Below are positions 1 through 10,753 of a stretch of DNA of 64,000 nucleotides, piece by piece (within the stretch, counting starts at the first letter, position 1; every line of letters starts with the position of its first letter). Under the pieces are notes generated by a model. It was not told where the DNA came from, did not search any database, and saw only the letters and a program-made list of their open reading frames with translations. The stretch spans positions 24,828-88,827 of the forward strand of contig CADCXA010000020.1 in NCBI GenBank assembly GCA_902806565.1. Reading direction: 5' to 3'. Source of the DNA: Hypoxylon rubiginosum (taxonomy: Eukaryota; Ascomycota; Sordariomycetes; Xylariales; Hypoxylaceae). The position numbers were made by a program, and so were the translations under genes.

Positions 1-667
1 CAGCCGTTCACCAAGGAGCTGCAACAGGCCTTCGGCCTCGCGCCCGCCCCGGCTGAGGTAGACAAGTGGGCCAAACTGGAAGCCAGTGCCGAGGAGACGG
101 TGGACGAGCTCCTACCGGCAATCAAGGAGTCCCCTCTCAAGGTGTCCGAGGACGTCAACGGCAGGCGGAAGAATCTAGCACACGGCCCCAGCCGCCATTA
201 CCGACGTTTGGTCGTCCCTAACATGGTCGCCGCGGGCGATCGATCCATTTACTTCCCGGGCTTCATCCATTCGATCTACACGCCGCTCGTCTCCGAAGTT
301 CAGGCCCTGTGGGGAGTTACCTTCCTCCTGGGCCTGCACGACCCTCCCTCGCAGGAGGAGATGGAACGGGAGGTGGCCGAATGGAACGTGTGGTCCCGCA
401 AGAGGTATCTCACGCAGGGCAGGAAGCACGCCTACGCCATTTACGATTTTCTTTCAGTGAGTAATGGCCCATTTCTACGTCATGTTCGAGGTAGCTAACC
501 TGTATTAGTACATTGATCTGCTACTGGGCGACCTGGGCGTCAACACGAAGCGGAAGAGCAACATCTTTTCAGATTTGTTTCTTCCAGCCTACCCCAGGGA
601 CTACTGCGGCCTAATTGAGGAGTTCCGCCGTGCCCAGTTAGAAAAGAGACTTGCAAAGCTCTTGTAG
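1..667 (+). CDS. Flavin-containing monooxygenase-like protein, 3' part
   Basis: The gene enters the window already open in frame 1, so the start and the FAD and NADPH motifs lie to the left. Two exons are visible, 1-456 and 509-667 (stop TAG 665-667), joined by a 52-bp intron 457-508 with GTGAGT donor, GCTAAC branch site and TAG acceptor. The part seen resembles the C-terminal half of fungal dimethylaniline-monooxygenase-like FAD/NAD(P) proteins. It has GDRSIYFPGFIHSIYTPLVS, then VQALWGV, then a basic helix WSRKRYLTQGRKHAY and a YIDLLL segment after the intron. Such enzymes usually oxygenate a soft heteroatom or carry out Baeyer-Villiger chemistry. The substrate is unknown. It could be the left edge of the cluster or an unrelated neighbour. 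Confidence 0.75.
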
Positions 668-1004
668 GGAATGTGAGCTAGAGTTTCAAATAAAGAGAAA
701 AAAACATAGAAAGAGACGAGTAGATGAGGCAGTGATATCGCAACGACTTACATATTAGTGGGGAACCTTTGGATTGGTGTTAAGAGCTTTAGGTATATAG
801 AGAGTAGCGTTCCAGGATAGGCAAATGCTATTGAATGGTTTAGTTGGCTGAGTACCTAGGTAGTTGGAGGCATTTCTTAGAATCTTAGAATATACTCTCA
901 ACATCTACAGGATTTCCTATGACGGAATTTAACAAAACAGGGTTTGTGATGATCGGTATGTGTGCCTAATGTACGTGCTCATTTTCGCTTATAACTCTCT
1001 CTTT

Positions 1005-1028
1005 AGGCCTGTAGGCCTGTAGGTCTGT
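1005..1028. repeat. 8-bp tandem repeat, three units
   Basis: AGGCCTGT occurs twice in tandem and is followed by AGGTCTGT, then a partial AGGTG. It is a short simple repeat in non-coding DNA with no evident role. Confidence 0.7.
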
Positions 1029-2994
1029 AGGTGTTTAGGATGACAGGATCTAGAGCTGACCCATAAGAAGTTACCAAAATATCTTCAAGCTTGGTAGGCC
1101 TAGGGAAGGTTAATTTAATGTAAGAACTAACGGAGATAACCATAGCCTGATTAATACGGAACACGGAATGACTAATGTTTCGTAACCTTACCCTTACCTA
1201 CGTACCTAGTAGGACGGATCGGACGAATAACGGCTCGCCTATAGACGTTGAAGGATATAGGATTAGGCTAGAAAATTGGCAGCAAGCTACAATGCAGCAA
1301 GCCAACGATACAGGGAAAGGATCACGGTCACTGCAGAAAAGCTTATATAAATTAGGCATAATTCGAATAAGCCCATGCCTTAGCTCTAGTCTAGACTCGT
1401 AGTTGGTGCTGTCAATGATGACATGCTGAGGCTCGGGCGACCGCCGAGATCCATGGCGCTGATCTGGTGAAACCATATCTAGGGGGGTGGTATGGCAACG
1501 TCGTGCAACAGTCCACTGCACGCACGTGTGGAAGGGTGGGATGAGAGGGTGAGGGTTGTGTTCTCCCCCACACATACCTCCCTGTACCGCCTCCACGTAT
1601 CACGAACTACATAGGTACTAAGCACGACGACATACATACCTACACCACGACCCTGGTACGGCTCCTTCCATGTACCTAGGTGGGTGAGTGAGAAATAGAA
1701 AGAAGAATGGCGTCTTAATGCCGATATTGCCATCCGTCTGAAAGAAATCGTCCATCGTATATCAGCCCTATCCTTATTTCGCCGATCTTACTCCATCTGG
1801 TGTATATTCGCGTCTGACATGCATGGCGCGACCCCAGCGTGGATCCCACATCGGAACTTCACGTTGACTGATAAGGCACCCTAAAGCGTAGGGAATCTAG
1901 GGTAGGTATCTAGTTCGTCCAAGCTGGGTATGACAGATCAATTATCACCTACCTAGCCAGCTCGTCAACGTACCAAGCCGTACTTAGCTACAGAGCCGGG
2001 GGCGTTTTAAGCTTAACTAATTATATCTAACCGCTCCTAGGATTATCGACGGAGATGAAAACTTCCGACATATGAGGCACATGTTGTATACATGTATCCA
2101 TGGATGTTGTCCAAGTTATAAATCCCAAAGTCCTATCCTGTTGTATTACAGCCAAGCATTTGCCGTTTTATCTTACTAAGCTGGATTTTGGCTGGATTTT
2201 GACTTGAGGTGTAGGACTGGACTGGACTTAGACCGACTTGGACTTAGGTACCTATATTTCCCCCCGTTATATCTAGAGTGCCATATCGGTTATCGCGCCG
2301 CGCAAGACTCTTCCCAAGTGTCAGCACATCCTTTATCCTTGGTAGTGTACTTTTTGCGAGGTCGAATTGACAGCATTGTGATGGTGGTCTCTGGCTGGTT
2401 TCGTACAGGCACGTACGAAGCACCCAATCAGCCGATCTTACGAGGGCATTCGTTCGAACGAATTCTGCCAAGGGGTCCAAGGGTCTACGATACCCAGGCT
2501 GTATGGGTCCCATGGGGTCCACGCAATGCAGGACTCCTGCACATCGAAAGTGGTTAACCGACTGCTACCAATTAGGACCGAGCTACGCAACATCAGCACA
2601 ACAACCAACGATGCAGAATCGAAGCGGGGGCCCACAGATGTGAGACTTACAATGCTCGCAATACTACAGGAGGTAGACAGAAAGTAAGATAGCCCGTTCT
2701 TGTGTTCCCGCGTTCTCGCCTTCTTGCGACGAACACATTTTTGGTGTACGGTCTAGATAACTTGTTATGGTTGGCATAGTACCTACCTGGTAAGTACCTT
2801 AGGAGGTAGGTATATTGTACTCTAACCTTGAGACGAAACCCGACGTCAGGTTTCATTCGAATTGTTCTTGTTTCTTAAAACAAGAGCATCGGCCGAGAGA
2901 GCAGTATAGAGTATAGTATAGCTCAGCAAGGCAGGTGGGTTCGGGTACAGGTGCGGTATTCGGGTGGTCTCGAAGTTTCCGACAGACAGCCTAC

Positions 2995-3273
2995 GGGCGG
3001 CAGGCACAGGCAAATAGCTAAGCCACCGTATACTCGCTAAGGCGTTGCCGCCTCGTGTCGCTGGCCTGGCCCTTTAGGCTCTTAACGTCGCAGGGAATCC
3101 TACGTGCTTCACGATTCAGGGTTCATCGTTCATCCCACGGATAGAATACCTAAGTCTGACGATCGGGTTTAACTTGGTAAGCACTCCGAGGTAAGCCGGC
3201 GGCATGGCACCTAGCCACTTACAGACTTGCGGGCGGCAGGCTTAGGCAAGACCAGGGGCTCCAGGGCGGCAGG
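2995..3273 (+). promoter_or_regulatory. Triple GGGCGGCAGG motif before regulator 1
   Basis: GGGCGGCAGG occurs at 2995-3004, 3231-3240 and 3264-3273, all on the plus strand and within 400 bp of the regulator's ATG at 3396. The first two copies extend to a common CGGGCGGCAGGC followed by AGGCAA. CGG triplets are the half-site read by Zn2Cys6 proteins, so autoregulation is possible. Binding is inference only. Confidence 0.35.
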
Positions 3274-3395
3274 ATAGATTAAGCTTAAACGTGGCACAGC
3301 ACCCTTTGATACTTAAATTCGTCCGACGCCGCTCACATGTAACCACAAGTCACGCTTTTGGAAATGTCTTGGTGGATCTTCATCGTCTTCCAAGC

Positions 3396-5789
3396 ATGTC
3401 TTTCTTCTACAATATGAATTCCACAACTGACTTTATGCCAATGGATGACGACCAGATGTCTAGCGAACCCTCAGCTTCAGCTTCGGGCTCAGGCCCAGGC
3501 AACGGAAGACCTCCCACTGCTCAAACTGATGGTGGCAATGGCAATGGTAACGGAAATGCCACCGGCACAAGCACGCCTGGCCACGAGAGGCCGGCGGAGA
3601 CGACTACTAAACGTCTAGCCTGCAACCCTTGCCGTGATCGCAAGGTTCGTTGCGACAGGCAGCATCCGACATGTGGGAGGTGTGCGAAGCTAGGGAACAA
3701 TTGCATTTATTCTAGTCCTTCCAAGCAGACAGTCTCAAAGCTGGACTTATCACGACTCCTGATCACCCTGCATAATAGACTCGGTGCGTTTGCCTCCTTA
3801 GACAATTTCTTCTTCCTAAAAGTTCTGTTTGTTTGCTGATCGTAAACTTGTGGCGTAAACAGAACAAGCGGAGGCCCAGCTGGCCTTCCACACACCACTC
3901 CCGAATGCTAACCAGTTTGCTTATCCGTGGCCGGATATGTCGACGATGCCGATGGCGCCAGCACAGAACTCCGAGATGGTCCCCGTCTCCGTTCCCGAGC
4001 AGGCGCCGTTGAGACCCGCTTCACAGATGGCGATGGCGCCAGACCCGCAGATCTCGCAGATCCCGCAGGACCCGCATCCGCACGCTAGCCGGGGGAGTAT
4101 ATCGAGCACCACTATGCCCGAAGTTACTAGTGATTGGTAGGGCATTCCGTTTGAAAGCCGCAGCCCGTGAAGAAGAACCCGCCGTCTAACCTGCCGGTAG
4201 GTATAATAATAATAACCACGAGCACCACGACCTATTCGAGTCGGCCATGTCCACCGATTTCTCCTCCGGGACGCAATCCGTGAACGAGACTTTTGATGTG
4301 GATCCCGTCTTCCAAGGGTTGTCGCCCTCCTCGTATAGCGAAGTTGGAAGCCAGGCCAGTTCGGCGATACCCGCAGCCGTCTTCTCTCGATTGTGCGTAT
4401 TTCATTAGCAATATACCTAGTTCCTCTTATTCTGGAACACTCGAGCTTACTTGGAACAGACATGCGAGTTTCTTCGACGTTTTCTACCCAATATTGCCAT
4501 TTATAAACCCCGTCCGCTTTCATGCCGAACTGGCGCAATGTCCAGATTCTATTCCCTTGCAGGCGCTTTCTCACGCCATTGCGGCATTGGGAGCTCTTGC
4601 ATCTAATGAACTTTCGGGCGCCCTCGAGGCGTGCTATAACCAGGCCCGAACTCTCCTCGAATTATGCGAGAGGCAAGAGAATGGCGCGGCACTTGTCGAT
4701 ATCAACACCCTGCAAACGTACGTCCTGCTTGGCGTATATGAGTTTAGACAGCCAAATTTCGCAAGGGCTTGGATGACTCTCGGACGAGCTATGCGACTGG
4801 CTAAAATAATGGGCCTGGATAAGAAAAACCCCCAGCACGCGGTCTCTTTAGATCAGGACTTATTCATTACTCTCCCACCTCCATTACTGGATCCCGCGCA
4901 AATGGAAGAGAGGAGGCGGACTTTCTGGCAGATCTATATATTAGATACATACGCAGCGATGAGAACAAAATCTCCTCCAGTATTTGACGGACAGGTAAGC
5001 ACTCTTTTTATTATGAAGGATCGTAATCTGACAGTTTGTGTAAAGGTTTCTGTTCAGCTGCCGTGCCCGTACGATCTTCCCAATATTACCGAAGTCAACA
5101 ATATGCCAAATTTGCAGCAGGCTTTCGACACGTCCAAGAATGTGCCATTTTCATCATTCGCGGGGGCTATCATTGTCGTTTATATCTATCGACGTTGTTT
5201 CGACCACGCTCAAACTTGGTTCTCAGAACCGTCATACTCGTTCTGGGATACCCACTATACTATCGACAAAGCAATTTTGCAATGCCGAAACAGCATAATA
5301 GCACATCTGCTGAACACGAGTAGTCCGGCATCCAAAGACATACTCGCTTTGATACTTCGTATGAACTTGGCAGGCCTGGAAATAAAACTACACGAACTAG
5401 CTATCACCAAAGCCGAGAAGGACAAGCTCCCGACAGCACTCATCACCGAAGCGATACTGAGGTGCCAGTCCGCAGCTATGGATATTGTGGAAGGCATACG
5501 AATCGGCCAGCGACTCACAGGCGGAGAACTGGACACCTTCCGACAAGCGAACCTCTTCTACGCAAAAACCATGACGAAGGCGATTCAGGCATACATGTGG
5601 ATGCTGAATCACCTGAAGAACAACGCCCCCACGCATATTAATGCCCTACGCCTACTTGTGGCCTCCATGAAGGAACTTATTGACGCGAAACATCTCCGGC
5701 CGGGCCTGCTTGAGCAGGTAGACGCCAAAGTAGCCGAGGCAGAACGACCGAAAAAGAGACCGTTTCTACCGAGCACGCACAGTTTTTAG
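3396..5789 (+). CDS. Zn(II)2Cys6 transcription factor 1
   Basis: Fungal-type regulator of 710 residues in five exons: 3396-3783, 3863-4136, 4201-4392, 4460-4994 and 5046-5789. All introns are GT-AG and 51-79 bp. The last is a multiple of three and has no stop, so it could be read through. The zinc cluster follows a Ser/Gly/Asn-rich N-terminus. Its ligands are C76, C79, C86, C93, C96 and C103 in the spacing C-x2-C-x6-C-x6-C-x2-C-x6-C. The C-terminal two thirds matches the fungal-specific transcription factor domain, with FFDVFYPILPFI and RRRTFWQIYILDTYAAMRTK. I chose the ATG at 3396 because the upstream frame opens on a non-ATG codon. It is a candidate cluster regulator because it sits next to the monooxygenase at 7.2 kb, but it could regulate something else. 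Confidence 0.88.
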
Positions 5790-7202
5790 AAATATGGTGT
5801 TTTTTCCTCTCACCCCCTTTTTTCTTGTAAAATAGTCAAATGGGTACACATGTCTCAAGAAGATAGATTTTCCGCTCAGTAACGGAGAAGCGAGGCATGG
5901 TCGGCGTACACGGGTGATTTTTTTGGGACCGAACATGTCGCGATGAATTATGACGGCGTTCAGGGGGGCACAGAAGGGGCACAGAGGGGGCATCATGATA
6001 AGGGGACGACGAGAGTATTCCTGCACCCCATGTACATCGCTGCCATCGGCAAAATTTTGGCCTGGCTTGCCGGTAACGCTTCGATGAGAAAAAAAGAGAA
6101 CTATTCGAAAGCGGCAACTTGCTGAATCTGAAAATGACGTCAAGTGAATGAGGAGTAGCTATCACATGTCGTGATCGGGCATTAGTAACGTTAACCCCTA
6201 GCTATCGGCCTCGTCGTGATTTAGGTATGTTAGGACCGACAGCCTCAGGAGCTATCTACTCAGCCCTGCCAGGCTGTTACATTAGATAATCCTTAAGGGT
6301 TCATGTATGTGTTGGACTTTTTTCCCTGTATGCATTCCCCTGGCAGTTCAGGGTCCACGGACGTTTTTTCCAGGGTCCATGCCATGAGCTAGCTGTCCAG
6401 GGGTCCACGAGCATTTCAGGGGTTGGGGAGAGCCGCGTAATGGAAGCAATCACGGCTCTCTCTCACACTCGTTTGGAGCTAGTTCGGTATATTGCGATAG
6501 CGCCGGCACCTTTAGCGATCTAGGTTAGTTAGATAATCGATTCCTAGATTGAGTCAGACGGTGTTTCGTTGCTCCGGGGATGTCATCCTTCTAGACCCCT
6601 CAAGCGATGCTTGCGACTAGCACTAGTTGGCAAAAAAACCACACGAAGATATCGGCCGTAAGAAAGGACGAAAAGAGACAAGGATGCTTCTCGAAGGACG
6701 CGGCGCGGTAGCGAGTAGAAATGGATGGTTTTTTTTGGTACGATACCCTCCTACGGTCCGCCTCGAGCGGAGTGAGCGGACCGCGTCTGACGGAGCTGAA
6801 AGGGATCCTCTTCCACGCGCCTGCAGCAAAAGCGACAGCATCTGCTTATCTGCTTCCGCCTTTCCCCCCCCCCCACGGTGCTCTGGAACCCGTTTCTCCC
6901 CCCGGCGTCGCGATTCAGAATCCTCTCGGCAAGCGAAAGCCGTTTGCTCCTCAGGGGGGCCTTTCACCACCATGCGTATTCCTTATCGGGGTGCGAGGTC
7001 TGCGGAATCTAGACGCGATCACGAAAGACGGACTATGGAAGGAAAAGTTCCTTTCCAGCAGAATTGAGTAGCCTTAAAGTGAAAAGGCACCAGTGTCTAA
7101 GTGACCAAAATATTGGCTGCGGTTCTTTGTTGTATATCGTATTCTGCCCAAAATTCCATTCTTTTAGAGTAACTTCCAGGGACTCGCCACTTGCCAACAG
7201 CA
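5790..7202. other. Intergenic region with repeated CAGGGTCCA words
   Basis: No credible gene. CAGGGTCCA occurs at 6349 and 6371, with CAGGGGTCCA at 6399, all within 65 bp. A run of nine or more C lies near 6866. Frames on both strands between 6620 and 7070 are open, but they overlap each other and contain homopolymer runs, so I treat them as chance. Confidence 0.5.
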
Positions 7203-8318
7203 ATGGTCTACTACAACTATAACCTCGTCAAGGACGAGCTCAGTCTGCCGGCCTGGCTGCTGATCGGGGCTGCGGGCCAGATCATCGTGACCTTGACGGC
7301 GCCGCGAGCATTTGTCTTCGTGCCGGCCGCAATCACCTTCAGCGTGCTGCTCATAAACTTCTTAGCGCAGGCGTTGGGCATCACGAAGAATATGTATCTC
7401 AAGAACACCATCCCGGGCAGGCACACTGTACTCTTCCCCAACGAAGACGGGTCCCGTCCCGAGAAGCTGGGCGACAAGCCTATTGCTATGTTTCTGGTCG
7501 GTATTCGATCTAACAGGTAAGTGGCAAGCAAGCGAAAATAATTCTAGATAGCGTCTCCCTTTTTGTCATCTGAAATGGGGAAAGAACCATGATATTGACC
7601 ATAATGCTAGCGCTCTTGGTCGTCTTAACCCTACCTACCGCAGAGTCCAACACTACATGGACGAACTGTATGAAGATGCGGAAACAAACCGCGCTACCAA
7701 CGGATGTAAGTCAATGTATGAAAAGCTCTATGCGTTACTACTTACTAATGGACATTAGACCTTGGCCGCACACCGGATTTCCTGCCCCAGGATTTCTCTT
7801 CAAACAACACTCTTATCTCCATCAGCTACTGGAAGACCATTGATGACCTAGAAGCCTTTGCTCGCCGGCCCATCCACACCAAGGCGTTCATGTACCTCGT
7901 GAAGGCCCAAACTGGTGACAAGCCCCAGGAGACTGGTGTTCTGGTAAGTGACCCGAAGTAAAGTCCAGCAAACATAGGTAGACTCAACTAATTCGAACGC
8001 CTGCAGCACGAGGTTCTTTACTGCCCGCCGGGCCACTGGGAAGGAATCTACTCTAACATGAACCCCTGGGGTCTCGGTAAGCTGCCCTATCTTTGCTACC
8101 TTTGCCGCTATCTAGGCTCTTTGAAAGCACAAGGATTTATAGCTAACATGTATAAAACAGAACTGCTCAAGTGGGTCAAGCCGAAGCAGAAGGCTCTGCA
8201 AGGCCCGTACATTGAGCATGATTTGAAGGTCATCAACGGCATGTGGGGCCGCATGGGCAACAAGCTCAAGCAGGCCGAAGCAGAACAAAAGGCTGCTGAG
8301 GCTGGAGCTTCCATGTAA
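7203..8318 (+). CDS. ABM-type monooxygenase (DUF4188 / Af470-like)
   Basis: Predicted 273-residue protein in five exons: 7203-7516, 7611-7705, 7759-7943, 8007-8076 and 8161-8318. The N-terminus carries one or two hydrophobic helices (about residues 15-58), so it is probably bound to a membrane. Next come the family features: a PGRHTVLFPNEDG stretch, MFLVGIRSN, LGRLNPTYR and YWKTIDDLEAFARRPIHTKAF. These match the fungal DUF4188 family, now named after Af470. Af470 is the antibiotic-biosynthesis-monooxygenase-type oxygenase of the fumagillin pathway. Such enzymes are small dimeric alpha-beta barrels, some of which oxygenate without a bound cofactor. Here it probably oxygenates a cluster intermediate. 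The ATG at 7203 is the first in frame; an upstream TTG also keeps the frame open but is not needed. Confidence 0.8.
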
Positions 8319-9050
8319 AAAGAACGGGTGCTATTATAGCCTCGAGGTAAAGCTGTAGTGTAGGGTGGACTTACAGCTGGTTTATGAGTGTTGTCCATGT
8401 AAACTCATGCGCATAGACATTGGCGCTGGGCAAATGATATAGGGGCTAGGTACAAACTTTGGTATAGAGGAACAAATTTAGAATATCGTTTCTATAAAAT
8501 ACAACATGAAAAAGCTTATGGTGCAAATTTAAATAAAAATATGTGCACAAGTCAACTGGATTTTCAATTGCTGTTAAAATTTTTGTTCTAACTTATGTTT
8601 TTATTTACCCCTTTTTCATTATCATTCGAACTTGCTTCAACGATGCTCACGCTATCTACCTATATATGAGAGCTTAGAAATGAAATTTACAGATTATGTA
8701 TACTAAAATTTTTATAGGAAATGTTTTCTTCTCACGGACCCGAGCGATAAATTTATCTTGTTTCTGGAAAATAACCATCTTGAAGTCTAACATAAGGTAC
8801 TGCACCCCTGAAATTTTGATATCCACACTTTTGCTGCGCTTATCCCCATCTCACACAATCAAATTTTGCCCAATTTACTCAGACTTCGAATCAAGCTGTC
8901 TACAGAGAGGTCACCGGAAGGAACTCGGAAATTTCAGTATTCATGCGAGTCGAAGAACGAAGCGTGCTGTAATTCCGTGCATGCTAGCTACCAAGACCTA
9001 TCTCTGAGGCTATATCTAACATACTGCGGACCATATCCCCCTTAGCACTT
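8319..9050. other. Intergenic region between convergent genes
   Basis: AT-richer than its surroundings. The open frames are short and unlike any known family. It lies between two gene ends, so it probably holds the 3' untranslated regions of both. No other feature seen. Confidence 0.6.
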
Positions 9051-9791
9051 TTACTCCATTCCGGATCCCGGAATAATCTGGGAGATGCGCGCCTCGACGC
9101 CGATCAGGTCGCCGTCCTCCTTGAGGAAGCGCTGGCTGGCGGCGAAGACCATGCTCTCGAGGGCCTTGTACTCCTCGTGGCCGGTCTCGATCTTGAGGCT
9201 CTCGACTAGTTGTACCTGTTAGTGAAAAGAAATATGTAAAAATGCTAGACGTGTAACTTACTGCCGAAGCCGAAGGGCGAGGTCTGGGCCTCCGGGATGC
9301 CGAAGACCAGGGGCATGGTGGTCTCGTTGAGGGTGATGACGCCCTCGACGACGATGCAGACCGACAGGCCCTTCTCGTCGGTGGCCAGCGCCTTGACGCT
9401 CATGCGCCCGTGGGACTTGTCCGGGTCGATGCGGAACCAATCGGTGCCGTTGCTAATGTCGAACTTGACCTTGGGCTCGAAGCCCTCCACCGACTCTAGG
9501 GTGCCGCCGATAAGGGGCTGGGTAGGTAGGCAAAGTGTGTTAGCATATCGATCAGCCCATCAAGTATTGATCGTGCGATGGTGGCACCATACCACGGCGA
9601 CCAGGGTAGCTCCCGACGCGATATCACCGCAGATGAACTTCTGGTTGAACCCGGTCTACAGATAAGGCGTTAGTCTCCTGCTTCCTCACGTTTCCGTACA
9701 TGCGGAGAAGTACCTTGAGCCTCAGGGCAGGCTGTGCTGTGGGAAAGCTGGCGGCAGCCGTGACAACGGCCTTCTTTCCAAGAGAGCCCAT
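9051..9791 (-). CDS. DUF3237 family protein
   Basis: A 183-residue protein in four exons (plus-strand coordinates): 9714-9791, 9593-9655, 9262-9517 and 9051-9205. Introns are 58, 75 and 56 bp. The frame joins give LRLK-TGFNQKFICGDIASG, then LVAV-PLIGGTLESVEGF and FGFG-IESLKIETGHEEY. The GGTLESVEG start, the DWFRIDPDKSHGRM core and the GPx/FGIPEAQTSPFGFG segment fit the DUF3237 (UPF0311) family, a beta-barrel fold of unproven function seen in bacteria and fungi. It has no signal peptide or membrane segment, so it is probably cytosolic. In a polyketide cluster, a small barrel protein might act as a cyclase, isomerase or lyase, but nothing in the sequence proves this. Confidence 0.8.
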
Positions 9792-10753
9792 GATGTCGGG
9801 TATCAGTTGTCGGCCGAAAAAACCACAACAATCTAATCTAATACTTCAAGAAAGACCGAAATGGAGGAAACTGTTAAGTGCGGGAGGTGTATTGAGCTTA
9901 GGACTCGCTGCTAAAGGTCTGTCTCGACCGCGGCTTATGAACTCTAACACTGGCTCCTATCGGAACCGACTGATTTCATAAGCCCCTATTTGGCCTAGGG
10001 AGTTGTGTCTTACGTGAGCCAGATCCGGGGAAAAGGACTGCGGCGTTAGGATCCGCCCCGTCTTACCTGGGAAGTCTGGATTCTCCACACCGGGTCTCTT
10101 TCGGACGTATGCGGTCCGCGCCCGCCTTGCGGCCCTTACGGACGTGCATCGCATCGCATCCCTCACCCACGCGCCGCTACCCATCCTTTAAGAAGTTGTG
10201 TGGCTGCAACCCAGGTACCGAGGATCACCGAGGGCCAAGGGCCAAGGGACACCCCCCCATGTGGCATGCACGTTGTACGGTGGCAACGGTTGATACACGC
10301 CGCGCCGATCTAGATATATGGGTGTCTGCGCTGCAACTGCAACGTAAGTCCCTGGAAAACTATTCTCCGAGTGATTCCAACGCATGTTGGCGGCGTGGGC
10401 CAAGGAAATGCGACGTAAATAGGTACACAGGGCGCATTGACCTACCTGGGTGGAATTTCTAAGTGTTGGATGAGATGGCCCAGAAAATACGCAGCTTGTT
10501 CAATGTCTTGTCTTCGAGCCACTATTCACAACTCCTTAGGAACTTTGGGGACCCTTCAACGATAGCATGTATCTCAGATAGACAAGGAAATGCGGACGAG
10601 CGTTGAAAAGTACTTTTTAATAGAAAAAACTTCATTGACTATTTGCATGATCGATAACTGTATAACGTGTGCCCCCATAAACATTGCGATAATACCAAGT
10701 GCAAAGGAGGAAAAATGTAGACTGCCGTCACAATCTGTAAGATAGTCTTGACC
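9792..10753. other. Intergenic region upstream of the DUF3237 gene
   Basis: No supported gene. Small overlapping open frames at 10100-10460 occur on both strands and show no family resemblance. It contains a short GGGCCAA tandem near 10230. It should include the DUF3237 promoter and the 3' end of the FAD monooxygenase transcript. Confidence 0.55.

Larger units (their letters stand above)
668..3395. other. Long intergenic region left of the first regulator
   Basis: I see no convincing gene in these 2.7 kb. The open frames are short, overlap on both strands and look like nothing known. It holds an 8-bp tandem repeat (AGGCCTGT three times, 1005-1028), many ACCTAGGTAGGT-like words typical of fungal intergenic DNA, and near its right end three copies of GGGCGGCAGG, listed separately. 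Confidence 0.6.

Noticed and set aside
3291..3395. Extension of regulator 1 upstream of ATG 3396
   Set aside because: The frame is open but begins on a non-ATG codon, and the extra residues have no conserved content.
6627..7071. Overlapping frames of 116-146 codons on both strands before the ABM gene
   Set aside because: Several frames are open at once, there is a long C run, and no family resemblance or splice support.
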